Shown in pieces: positions 56,576 through 64,000 of a stretch of DNA of 64,000 nucleotides. The first letter of the stretch is position 1; each line of letters opens with the position of its first letter. The notes beneath the pieces are model-generated. The model had not been told where the DNA came from. It saw nothing but the letters and a program-made list of their open reading frames with translations, and made no database searches. The position numbers and the translations under genes were made by a program. Source of the stretch: Roseburia sp. (GTDB lineage: Bacteria; Bacillota; Clostridia; Lachnospirales; Lachnospiraceae); assembly GCA_017937095.1 (NCBI GenBank), contig JAGBEG010000011.1, positions 62,001 to 126,000 on the forward strand. Reading direction: 5' to 3'.

Positions 56576-58168
56576 ATGGAGACAGTTAGATTTGACGAAT
56601 TAGAGTTATATCCCCAGGTGCTGCGTGCAATTGCAGAGATGGGGTTTGAGGAGGCGACGCCGATCCAGAGCCAGGCGATTCCGGTGGTGATGTCCGGCGT
56701 GGATGTGATTGGACAGGCACAGACCGGAACCGGGAAAACGGCGTCCTTTGGTATTCCGGTTCTGCACAAGGTTGACCCGAACAGCAGGAAGACACAGGTG
56801 ATTATTCTTTCTCCGACGCGAGAGCTTGCCATTCAGGTGGCGGATGAGATCCGTAAGCTGGCGAAATATCTGCATGGGGTCAAGGTGCTTCCGGTGTACG
56901 GAGGACAGGAGATCGGCAGGCAGATTAAGGCGCTCAAAGGCGGGGCACAGATTATTGTGGGAACGCCGGGGCGTGTGATGGATCACCTTCGCAGAAAGAC
57001 GATCCGCTGTGAGGCGGTCCATACCGTCGTGCTCGATGAGGCGGACGAGATGCTCAATATGGGGTTCCGCGAGGACATCGAGACAATCTTAGAATATATT
57101 CCGGCAGAAGGGCGTCAGACGGTGCTTTTCTCAGCGACGATGCCAAAGCCCATTTTGGAGATTACCAAGAAGTACCAGCATGATGCGGTCACGATCAAGG
57201 TCGTTAAGAAGGAGCTGACTGTGCCGAGCATCGAGCAGTATTACTATGATGTGAAGCGCAGCGATAAGGTCGAGGTTCTGACAAGGCTTCTGGATTACTA
57301 CAACCCGAAGCTCTCCCTTGTGTTCTGCAATACAAAGCGCATGGTGGATGAGCTTGCCGAGGATTTGAAGGGACGGGGCTATTTTGCGGAGGGTCTGCAC
57401 GGTGATATGAAGCAGTCGCAGCGCGACCGCGTGATGAAGGGCTTCCGTACCGGAAAGACGGAGATTCTGATCGCGACCGATGTTGCGGCGCGCGGGATCG
57501 ATGTGGATGACGTTGAAGCGGTGTTCAATTATGATATTCCGCAGGATGACGAGTACTATGTGCACCGTATCGGACGAACGGGACGCGCAGGACGAACCGG
57601 ACGTGCCTTTACGTTCGTGAAGGGCAAGGAAGTCTATAAGCTCAAGGATATCATGCGCTACTGCAAGACCAAGATCGTAGCAATGCCGATTCCGTCCACT
57701 GACGATGTGGCACAGATCAAGGCAGAGAAGGTCATGGACGAGATCGGAAGAATCATCGACGAGGAGAATCTCAAGGATATGATCGACATGATCGAGCGTC
57801 AGGTCAATGCATCAGATTACACCGCGATGGATATTGCCGCGGCATTTTTGAAGCAGGCGCTCGGACAGGTCAATCTGGATCGCGATGACGACGGTGAATA
57901 TGACTTTGACAATACCGGTGCGGAGGAGGGAATGGTACGCCTCTTCATCAATATCGGTAAGAAAGACCGTGTCAAGCCGGGCGATATTTTGGGCGCCATT
58001 GCCGGAGAGTCCGGTATGCCGGGTAAGCTGGTGGGCGCGATTGACATGTATGACAAGTATACGTTTGTGGAGGTTCCGAGGGAGTACGGAAGAGAGGTGC
58101 TCGAGGGTATGAAGAACGCACGTATCAAAGGGCGTTCTGTCAGTATGGAACCGGCAAATCAAAAGTAG
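56576..58168 (+). CDS. DEAD-box RNA helicase with DbpA-type RNA-binding domain
   Basis: A 530-residue RNA helicase. The Q motif and motif I (AQTGTGKTASFGIP), PTRELAIQ, motif II DEADEM, SAT (LFSATMPKP) and motif VI HRIGRTGRAGRTGRAFTF are all present. The C-terminal ~75 residues (about 452-527) form the DbpA/CsdA RNA-binding fold (VRLFINIGKKDRVKPGDILG). This organisation matches DeaD/CsdA and B. subtilis YxiN/DbpA, which act in ribosome assembly and RNA turnover. ATG 56576 follows GGAAAGGAAAC. Confidence 0.93.
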   Translation: METVRFDELELYPQVLRAIAEMGFEEATPIQSQAIPVVMSGVDVIGQAQTGTGKTASFGIPVLHKVDPNSRKTQVIILSPTRELAIQVADEIRKLAKYLHGVKVLPVYGGQEIGRQIKALKGGAQIIVGTPGRVMDHLRRKTIRCEAVHTVVLDEADEMLNMGFREDIETILEYIPAEGRQTVLFSATMPKPILEITKKYQHDAVTIKVVKKELTVPSIEQYYYDVKRSDKVEVLTRLLDYYNPKLSLVFCNTKRMVDELAEDLKGRGYFAEGLHGDMKQSQRDRVMKGFRTGKTEILIATDVAARGIDVDDVEAVFNYDIPQDDEYYVHRIGRTGRAGRTGRAFTFVKGKEVYKLKDIMRYCKTKIVAMPIPSTDDVAQIKAEKVMDEIGRIIDEENLKDMIDMIERQVNASDYTAMDIAAAFLKQALGQVNLDRDDDGEYDFDNTGAEEGMVRLFINIGKKDRVKPGDILGAIAGESGMPGKLVGAIDMYDKYTFVEVPREYGREVLEGMKNARIKGRSVSMEPANQK

Positions 58169-58188
58169 ATTTAATTTTTGCACGATGA

Positions 58189-58215
58189 GGCTGCCTATAA
58201 GGGCAGCCCTTTTCT
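58189..58215 (+). terminator. Terminator after the helicase gene
   Basis: GGCTGCC (58189-58195) pairs perfectly with GGCAGCC (58202-58208), followed by CTTTTCTT. Confidence 0.88.
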
Positions 58216-58264
58216 TCATCAAATCTTAATCATTTCCCGCCTTTTAACTTCATAAAAAATCCGA

Positions 58265-58329
58265 TACAATAAGACCGTGATCATAGCAGCGCATTTGAAA
58301 GATGCAGCGCATCCATAGGCGCGGCGCAT
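58265..58329 (+). promoter_or_regulatory. -10 box and GCGCAT repeats before the two-component operon
   Basis: A TACAAT -10 lies at 58265-58270 with only a weak -35. Downstream, GCGCAT recurs on the same strand at 58289, 58307 and 58324 (17-18 bp apart), and GATGC-agc-GCATC (58301-58313) is a perfect palindrome. These could be sites for the regulator encoded next; that is a guess. Confidence 0.35.
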
Positions 58330-58357
58330 CTCCATGACGCGCAGAAAAGAGGAAACA

Positions 58358-59053
58358 ATGTACAACATACTGGTATGTGACGATGAAAAGGATATTGTAG
58401 CCGCGTTGAAAATCTATCTGACAGCGGACGGCTATCAGGTATTTGAGGCATATAGCGGAAGGGAAGCCGTAGATATATTAAATAAGGAAGAAATCCATCT
58501 CGTTCTCATGGATATTATGATGCCGGAGATGGACGGAATCTCTGCGATGGTGAAAATCCGCGAGACGAGCAATGTGCCCGTTATCCTTCTGACCGCCAAG
58601 AGCGAGGATACGGATAAGATTCTCGGGCTTACGATGGGAGCGGATGACTATGTGACGAAGCCCTTCAATCCGGTCGAGCTTCAGGCGCGGGTCAAATCCC
58701 AGCTCAGGCGGTATATGCTGCTTGGCGGCGGCAATATTAAGGAAGAGAAGGAGGATGTCCTCTGTATCGGCGGCATTGAACTGTGCGACCGGACGAAGAG
58801 CGTCACACTGGACGGAGAACCCGTATCGCTGACGCGGACGGAGTACGATATTTTAAAGCTTCTGATGGAGCATCCGGGACAGGTATTCTCACCGAATCAG
58901 ATTTATGAGAACGTCTGGCAGGACAACCCCTACGGCACGGAAAATACGGTCGCGGTACATATCAGACATCTCAGGGAAAAAGTAGAATACAACCCGGCGG
59001 AGCCGCGTTACTTAAAGGTCGTGTGGGGACGGGGCTACAAGATCGAGGCATAG
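58358..59053 (+). CDS. OmpR/VanR-like response regulator
   Basis: A 231-residue regulator. The receiver domain has D8/D9, phospho-acceptor D52 in LVLMDIMMPEMDG and the lysine in DDYVTKPFNPVEL. The winged-helix domain (about 132-230) ends in RYLKVVWGRGYKIE. I use ATG 58358 with AAGAGGAAA in front; 58334 has no site. It is co-transcribed with the VanS-like kinase 70 bp downstream. Confidence 0.9.
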   Translation: MYNILVCDDEKDIVAALKIYLTADGYQVFEAYSGREAVDILNKEEIHLVLMDIMMPEMDGISAMVKIRETSNVPVILLTAKSEDTDKILGLTMGADDYVTKPFNPVELQARVKSQLRRYMLLGGGNIKEEKEDVLCIGGIELCDRTKSVTLDGEPVSLTRTEYDILKLLMEHPGQVFSPNQIYENVWQDNPYGTENTVAVHIRHLREKVEYNPAEPRYLKVVWGRGYKIEA

Positions 59054-59123
59054 CCCGGTGTGCTTCAAGGAGCGGGAGAAGAGCCGGAAGAAATGAACTC
59101 CGTCGGAGAAAGGGGAGAGGAAC

Positions 59124-61676
59124 TTGAAGAAAACACAGGAAGAAAAGAAGAGGAATCGAAAAGGCTCTGCGGGGGCAAAGCTTGCAGCATGGATTGGTAT
59201 TACAACTTCTGCGGTGGTCTTTCTTGGAGGCGTCCTTGGAGTATTTGTGATGGAGGACGCGGGAGTGTATGAGACGACGAAGGAGGACTTCCGTGAGCAG
59301 GTGTTTGAGGGTGTTGCCGGCCATTACGCAGTCAGAGCGCTTGATAATATGAAAAATCCGGATAAAAATACGTGGAATGATACGAATTACCGCTATGGAA
59401 TCATTAAAGCGGAGAAAATTGACGACCTTGATCTGAATGACGAGAGCATTTATGTCGCCCGTAATTTTACCGGGGAAGTCACGCCGGGGAAGCTTTACAT
59501 GCAATCCTACGATATCGGTGAGAATACGCAGTTTTCTTATTCCGGTACGCTGTGGGGCGGGTATGGCATATATGAACAGGACGTAAGTTATACGACGAGC
59601 GAACTTCTCTATGCGACGTTTTATAATGAGGACGACGGAATTTTCTATTATGAGGCGGGCGGCGAATTTTTCCCGGTCAAAAATGTCAGCTTTATGCAGG
59701 AGGCAGCCGGGGAGACACTCTCCTATGATTTCTGTTACGATTATGAGCGGGGGATGTATCGCAATCTCACAGCGGAGAGTGCTGCGGAACAAGTGCAGGC
59801 GGCAGACGAAACGGCAGCCGGGGAGGCGGCGATAACCGGGGAAGAGACGGCAGAAGAAGCGCAGATGACAACGGATGCCATGCGGTCATCGGCGGGGGCG
59901 CAGACGGAGAATGCGGAAAGCGAAGAAATTTTGACGGGAGATTTTCTGACATTCGATATGCTGGCCGGTACAGGATGGGAACCGGATACCTGGGCGTATG
60001 TGGTACTGGACAATCAAAAGCTCGCAAATGACGGCATTCAGATTCGCCGGACGAATAACGAAGAGATGAAGGGCAGAGAGATTTCGAAGGAAACAGACTA
60101 CGAACTTGACAGCGACGGACTATTTCTGAATATCAATCATACCGGGAACGATGATAGTGAGCGCTACTGGGTTGTCTCAATTCTGCCGGAGAAAGTTCCT
60201 TTTGGGTGGAGCAGCGATCTGTTCGTACAGGCGAATGCCATCGTCACGATTGCCTATGGTCTGCGCTATGCGGTTTATCCGATTCTGGCAGCGGTGCTTG
60301 CGATTGGAATCTTCTGCTTCGTGTGGCTGATCCGCGCTGCCGGGCAGAGGAGAGGAACGGAGGAGATTGTGGCGACGTGGCTTGACCGTATGCCGTTTGA
60401 TCTGTACCTTGGCTTTGCAGTCGTGGCAGAAAGTTTTCTGGTGCTGTTGTTGTCTAATATGAGTTATCGGATCGGCAGCATTCCGGGATATGCCGCGATA
60501 CTGTTTCTGCTCTGTTGTATGGGCTGGGTATTGCTCCTGTCCATTCTTACGTTTGCGGTGAGGGTTAAGCTTGGAACGTGGTGGAAAAACACAATATGCT
60601 ATCGGATTATTAGAATAATTTGCAACTTATTAAAGATAGCAGCGGAAAATATAGGCTTATTTGGCAAGTCAATATTGATTTTTGGCGTAATTACAATGAT
60701 TGATTTGTTTTTCCTGGGCATTCTTTGGAGCGACACGGGGGTTTTCGTCTGGATGCTTCTTAAGATAGCAGAGTTTGCGCTGCTTTTCTGGGGCGTGGTA
60801 CAGATGCAGCGGCTGAAAGAGGGCGGCGAACGGCTTGCCGAGGGCGACATGAACCACCGGATAGACACGGGGAAAATGTATTGGGAATTTAAGAACCATG
60901 CAGAGAATCTGAACAGTATCAGCGACGGTATGGCAAAAGCGGTAGATGAGCGTATGAAGAGCGAGCGCTTTAAAACAGAATTGATTACAAATGTCTCGCA
61001 TGATATCAAAACGCCGTTGACCTCGATTGTCAATTATGTGGATCTGCTGGGGAAGGTGGAATTATCCAACGAGACGGCGGTCGGCTACCTCGAGGTCTTA
61101 GAGCGGCAGTCGGGGCGGCTGAAAAAGCTGATTGAAGACTTGATCGAGGCGTCCAAGGCGTCCACGGGCAATCTCGCCGTGCATCTGGAAAAGCTGGAGG
61201 CGGGCGTGTCCATGGTGCAGACCATCGGGGAATTTGACGAGAAGCTAAAGGCGAACGAGCTTGAACTTAAGATCGTAAAGCCGGAAGAGCCGGTGTATAT
61301 CATGGCGGATGCAAGGCATTTGTGGCGCGTGATAGACAATCTGATGAACAATATCTGTAAATATGCGCAGCCGGGAACGCGCGTATACATTAATCTCGAG
61401 ACGGAGGGGACGAAGGCAATGCTTATCTTCCGCAACACGTCGCGCTGCCCGCTCAACATCTCGAGCGAAGAACTGATGGAGCGGTTCGTCCGCGGTGACA
61501 GTTCCCGCAACACGGAGGGAAGCGGGCTTGGAATCTCCATTGCAAAAAGTCTGATGGAGCTGATGGGCGGAACCTTTGAACTGTATGTGGACGGTGATCT
61601 GTTCAAGGTCGTGATTGGATTTGACGCGGTTTTGGGAGGACTTCCCGAAAAAGAGAATGAAAATATAACCACGTAA
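59124..61676 (+). CDS. Large membrane sensor histidine kinase (VanS-like core)
   Basis: An 850-residue kinase with a TTG start after GGGGAGAGG. TM1 is about 19-42, followed by an extracytoplasmic domain of roughly 330 residues containing an E/A/T-rich low-complexity insert (about 215-260). Four or more further helices lie between about 375 and 560, then HAMP. The HisKA motif is ELITNVSHDIKTPLTSIVNY with H626. ATPase motifs are MNNICKYAQPGTR (N box) and GSGLGISIAKSLMELMGG. The size and multiple membrane segments are shared with a group of Lachnospiraceae kinases; the signal is unknown, perhaps envelope stress. Confidence 0.87.
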   Translation: MKKTQEEKKRNRKGSAGAKLAAWIGITTSAVVFLGGVLGVFVMEDAGVYETTKEDFREQVFEGVAGHYAVRALDNMKNPDKNTWNDTNYRYGIIKAEKIDDLDLNDESIYVARNFTGEVTPGKLYMQSYDIGENTQFSYSGTLWGGYGIYEQDVSYTTSELLYATFYNEDDGIFYYEAGGEFFPVKNVSFMQEAAGETLSYDFCYDYERGMYRNLTAESAAEQVQAADETAAGEAAITGEETAEEAQMTTDAMRSSAGAQTENAESEEILTGDFLTFDMLAGTGWEPDTWAYVVLDNQKLANDGIQIRRTNNEEMKGREISKETDYELDSDGLFLNINHTGNDDSERYWVVSILPEKVPFGWSSDLFVQANAIVTIAYGLRYAVYPILAAVLAIGIFCFVWLIRAAGQRRGTEEIVATWLDRMPFDLYLGFAVVAESFLVLLLSNMSYRIGSIPGYAAILFLLCCMGWVLLLSILTFAVRVKLGTWWKNTICYRIIRIICNLLKIAAENIGLFGKSILIFGVITMIDLFFLGILWSDTGVFVWMLLKIAEFALLFWGVVQMQRLKEGGERLAEGDMNHRIDTGKMYWEFKNHAENLNSISDGMAKAVDERMKSERFKTELITNVSHDIKTPLTSIVNYVDLLGKVELSNETAVGYLEVLERQSGRLKKLIEDLIEASKASTGNLAVHLEKLEAGVSMVQTIGEFDEKLKANELELKIVKPEEPVYIMADARHLWRVIDNLMNNICKYAQPGTRVYINLETEGTKAMLIFRNTSRCPLNISSEELMERFVRGDSSRNTEGSGLGISIAKSLMELMGGTFELYVDGDLFKVVIGFDAVLGGLPEKENENITT

Positions 61677-61685
61677 TAGATTTAA

Positions 61686-61735
61686 AAGCGGAGTTTTTAG
61701 ACAAAAGCGATTTTTCTGAAAACTCCGCTTGTTTT
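61686..61735 (+). terminator. Terminator after the kinase gene
   Basis: AAGCGGAGTTTTTAG (61686-61700) pairs with CTGAAAACTCCGCTT (61716-61730) with one mismatch, followed by GTTTT. It begins 9 bp after the kinase stop. Confidence 0.85.
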
Positions 61736-61749
61736 ATGACAAAAAAGCA

Positions 61750-61778
61750 TTGATTTCACAAAAAACCTCTGTTACAAT
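61750..61778 (+). promoter_or_regulatory. Promoter of the VanW-domain gene
   Basis: TTGATT (61750-61755), 17-bp spacer, TACAAT (61773-61778), 45 bp before the start codon at 61824. Confidence 0.7.
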
Positions 61779-61823
61779 GCAAAAAAGAAATGAAGGGAAC
61801 GAGTTACATTCGGAGGAAGAGTT

Positions 61824-63302
61824 ATGAAAAGAAAACAATGGGTGCTTGGGATCATGTGCATACTGCTTGGCGTTATCATCCTCATGGGTGATTCATCGAG
61901 GACGCAGGCGGCGAGCCAGTCAGACCGGAATGCATACCGGGCGGTATTTGACGCCACCTATTATTACAATGCATACCCGGATGTCGCGGCGGCTTGCGGC
62001 ACGGACGAAGAGGCATTGTTCAATCATTTCGTTTCCTTCGGTGTTTATGAGGGGCGCAGCGCAAGCGCAGCATTTAATCCACAGGCATACAGACAGCGTT
62101 ACACAGATTTGCAGGAAGCATTCGGGAATGATATGGCGGCTTACTGCAGACATTATGTCACATTCGGCAGAGCCGAGGGCAGGAACGCAGCGGCGGACGG
62201 ACAGGCGGCGGTGCAGATTAAAGTGACAATTCAGAAGAAAGCAGCTCCGGCGGCAGATGATAAGACGTCAGCGAGAGAAGATACGAAGAAGAGCAAGACG
62301 GACGAGGCAGAGAAGAACGACAGCAAGTCAGAGGAAGCAGAGAAGAACGGGACAGCAACAACAAAGGAGTCGACATCCGAAGAAGTTGTAGAAGACAGTG
62401 AAGACGAGAGCAAGACGGACGAGGCAGAGAAGAACGACAGCAAGTCAGAGGAAGCAGAGAAGAGCGGGACAGCAACAACAAAGGAGTCGACATCTGAAGA
62501 AGTTGTAGAAGATAGTAAAGACGAGAGCAAGACAGACGAAGCAGAAAAGAGCGAGCCAGCAACAACAAAGGAGTCGACATCCGAAGAAGCTGTAAAAGAG
62601 AGTAAAGACGATAGCAAGCCAGTGAAGAGTGAGAGCAAGTCAGCCGAGTCAGCAAAGAGCGACAGCAAGTCAGCCGAGTCAGCAAAGAGCGACAGTAAGC
62701 CAGCCGAGGCGGCAAAGACAGATAAGCCAGAGGACACACAGACAGCCTCCGTTCAGGAAGCAGATACACCGTCGGTTCAGACTGGAGATGCCGCGGCAGA
62801 GGCGGTGAAGACAGAAGAATCAGCGCAATCAGAGCAATCAGAGCAGAATCAGACGGCACAGACTATTATCGGAACCTACACGACCTATTATGAAGCGGAT
62901 GTTTCGCGTGCGGTAAATGTGGAGCTTGCGGCGCAGCGCATCAACGGCATCGTTGTAGCGCCGGATGAGAATTTTTCTTTCAGCAATACGATCTTAGACC
63001 GCACGACCGCAAACGGTTATGTGGAAGGACCTATCTTTGTAAAAGGCGAGAAGAGCATGGGAATCGGCGGCGGCGTCTGCCAGGTTTCCTCTACCCTGTA
63101 CGCGGCGATGGTCGACGCCGGGCTTCCGGCGACGGAGCGTCATCCGCACTCGCTCCCGGTCGATTATCTTCCGGAAGGACTTGATGCGACGATTGCGGGC
63201 AACTATATGGATCTTAAGTTTACAAATACATTTTCACAGCCATTATTGATTCAGGCGTCAGCCGAGGGCGGCAAGCTTGTCGTCACATTGACCCTGCAGT
63301 GA
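61824..63302 (+). CDS. Secreted VanW-domain protein with repetitive linker
   Basis: A 492-residue exported protein. The signal peptide is about 1-30 (ends in TQAAS). Two related ~40-residue units follow (about 42-112: FDATYYYNAYPDVAAACG... and FNPQAYRQRYTDLQEAFG...), each ending in F-G-x-x-E-G-R. Residues about 135-345 are a K/E/S/T-rich linker with long internal repeats. The C-terminal ~145 residues are a VanW domain: FSFSNTILDRTTANGYVEG, then GIGGGVCQVSSTLYAAMVDA and ERHPHSLPVDYLPEGLDATI. VanW proteins accompany glycopeptide-resistance clusters and other wall genes, but their role is not settled. The VanRS-like pair upstream may regulate it; a terminator and an own promoter lie between. Confidence 0.85.
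   Translation: MKRKQWVLGIMCILLGVIILMGDSSRTQAASQSDRNAYRAVFDATYYYNAYPDVAAACGTDEEALFNHFVSFGVYEGRSASAAFNPQAYRQRYTDLQEAFGNDMAAYCRHYVTFGRAEGRNAAADGQAAVQIKVTIQKKAAPAADDKTSAREDTKKSKTDEAEKNDSKSEEAEKNGTATTKESTSEEVVEDSEDESKTDEAEKNDSKSEEAEKSGTATTKESTSEEVVEDSKDESKTDEAEKSEPATTKESTSEEAVKESKDDSKPVKSESKSAESAKSDSKSAESAKSDSKPAEAAKTDKPEDTQTASVQEADTPSVQTGDAAAEAVKTEESAQSEQSEQNQTAQTIIGTYTTYYEADVSRAVNVELAAQRINGIVVAPDENFSFSNTILDRTTANGYVEGPIFVKGEKSMGIGGGVCQVSSTLYAAMVDAGLPATERHPHSLPVDYLPEGLDATIAGNYMDLKFTNTFSQPLLIQASAEGGKLVVTLTLQ
62292..62642 (+). repeat. 117-bp repeats in the VanW-protein linker
   Basis: Units start at 62292, 62409 and 62526 (period 117 bp, 39 codons). Units 1 and 2 are almost identical and unit 3 has lost a block encoding NDSKSEEAEK. 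They are followed by 30-bp units encoding SKSAESAKSD (from about 62634). All repeats keep the frame. Confidence 0.9.
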
Positions 63303-63377
63303 TGCATGGGCGGCACGTATGATCATGACGCTGCTGGTTTTGTAAGAACAATATGACGATAGATGGGGGGAATTGGC

Positions 63378-63464
63378 ATGATCTGCCATATGGTGATCGA
63401 TTTAAGCGGAAATCTCTGTACAAGGTTCAATGAAGGGACGAAGCCTGTACAGAGAGAAAAATAG
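63378..63464 (+). CDS. Possible 28-residue leader peptide before the MFS gene
   Basis: ATG 63378 opens a 28-codon frame (MICHMVIDLSGNLCTRFNEG plus eight residues) preceded by a GGGGGG stretch. A hairpin, TCTCTGTACAAGG (63413-63425) with CCTGTACAGAGA (63444-63455), overlaps its end, about 70 bp before the MFS start codon. This resembles a leader-peptide arrangement, but nothing in the peptide identifies a signal; it may be chance. Confidence 0.25.
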   Translation: MICHMVIDLSGNLCTRFNEGTKPVQREK

Positions 63465-63522
63465 ATTCGTCCGCATTGAATTTTGTACTTTTAAGACGAA
63501 AAAAGCTTAAAGGAGAAATTCA

Positions 63523-64000
63523 ATGAATACGATTGAAAATAATAATTTCAGGAAATATATTTTATTCTGGTTCAGCCAGTCTGTTTCGGAGCTTGGGAGC
63601 GCAATGACAGGATTTGCGCTGATTCTGTGGGCATATACCAGGACGGAATCGGCGCTTGCAGTCTCGGTGATGTCCTTCTGCAGTTATGTCCCCTATATTG
63701 TGATGAGCCTTTTTGCGGGATCGATTGTGGACGGACACAGCAAAAAGCGCATTATCCTTATCGTGGATTCGATTGCGGCGGCAGGCTCTGTATTTGTATT
63801 CGCCTGCTATGCGACAGACGTCTTACAAATCTGGCACATTTACCTTGTAAATATTGTAATCGGCTTTATGAACGCAGTACAATCGCCTGCGGTGTCAGTG
63901 ACAACGGGATTGCTTGTTCCCAAAGAAAAGCTGGCGCAGGTGAGCGGAATGCAGTCGTTTTCCGGCAATCTTGTGACGGTACTGACCCCGGTCATCGCAT
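63523..64000 (+). CDS. MFS transporter, N-terminal part (cut by window edge)
   Basis: The first 159 residues of a major-facilitator exporter; the gene runs past the window. ATG 63523 follows AAAGGAG. The start MNTIENNNFRKYILFWFSQS and the helices that follow match the MFS_3 (enterobactin/macrolide exporter-like) group. The loop motif between TM2 and TM3 is visible as GSIVDGHSKKRIILIVDS (the G-x3-D-R-x-x-R-R/K-type motif A). About five helices are included. The substrate is unknown. Confidence 0.85.
   Translation, partial: MNTIENNNFRKYILFWFSQSVSELGSAMTGFALILWAYTRTESALAVSVMSFCSYVPYIVMSLFAGSIVDGHSKKRIILIVDSIAAAGSVFVFACYATDVLQIWHIYLVNIVIGFMNAVQSPAVSVTTGLLVPKEKLAQVSGMQSFSGNLVTVLTPVIA

Noticed and set aside
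56388-56603. 71-residue frame upstream of the DEAD-box gene
   Set aside because: It overlaps the helicase promoter and start in another frame, lacks a ribosome site and has no recognisable content.
58358-63302. Glycopeptide (vancomycin) resistance cluster
   Set aside because: VanR/VanS-like and VanW-like genes are present, but no vanH, ligase or vanX gene; the VanW gene has its own promoter behind a terminator.

Overview
The window reads as chromosome of an endospore-forming, moderate-GC Firmicute, most likely a gut-type Lachnospiraceae (Clostridia). The reasons are: strong AGGAGG ribosome sites with many ATGA overlaps; TTGACA/TATAAT promoters; a T-box leader on metG; the spoIID-spoIIQ pair; Gram-positive LexA and Pho boxes; a PD-(D/E)XK-family transposase/nuclease of the kind common in Lachnospiraceae; and Gram-positive lipoprotein and surface proteins. 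The family assignment is inference; no rRNA or tRNA gene is visible. Both ends are cut: phoU at the left edge and an MFS transporter at the right edge.

Layout. 1-4220: phosphate block (phoU tail, four TTTACA Pho boxes, Na/Pi cotransporter, PhoB/PhoR-type two-component system). 4300-8906: Rpn-type nuclease and a SWIM-SNF2 helicase. 8925-12806: manganese riboswitch with mntP, a CaCA antiporter, a zinc-ribbon protein and a polytopic membrane protein. 12824-20230: accessory stretch with a 190-bp structured repeat (two tandem copies, a fragment, and a fourth copy in the metG leader), two related 'partner + HipA-like kinase' modules, T-box/metG and a coiled-coil protein of unknown function. 20278-31725: cytidylate-kinase-like gene, then a long nucleobase operon (BMP-type ABC importer, DMT permease, two guanine-deaminase-like and two cytosine-deaminase-like amidohydrolases), followed by a chemoreceptor. 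33937-39442: ABC-2 exporter divergent from a LiaSR/DesKR-like two-component system. 39467-45887: TetR regulator divergent from an MMPL/RND protein and a large secreted GLUG-repeat protein, with a palindromic operator between them. 45934-49133: TatD with an in-frame internal duplication, convergent with a radical-SAM/partner DNA-repair pair under LexA boxes. 49464-54570: C26 hydrolase, rsmA operon with a repeat-rich leader, YGNGQ-repeat membrane protein, spoIID, spoIIQ. 54661-64000: GGDEF protein, DEAD-box helicase, VanRS-like two-component system, VanW-domain protein, MFS transporter.

The observations I rate highest are: (1) the two HipA-like kinase modules, whose upstream partners share a C-terminal domain, one with and one without a helix-turn-helix; (2) the 190-bp repeat, with three hairpins and paired changes between copies, lying directly behind transcription terminators; (3) tandem LexA boxes at the uncharacterised radical-SAM repair pair; (4) hairpins at spoIID and at the chemoreceptor gene that work as terminator-like stems while burying the ribosome binding site; and (5) the four-deaminase nucleobase operon.
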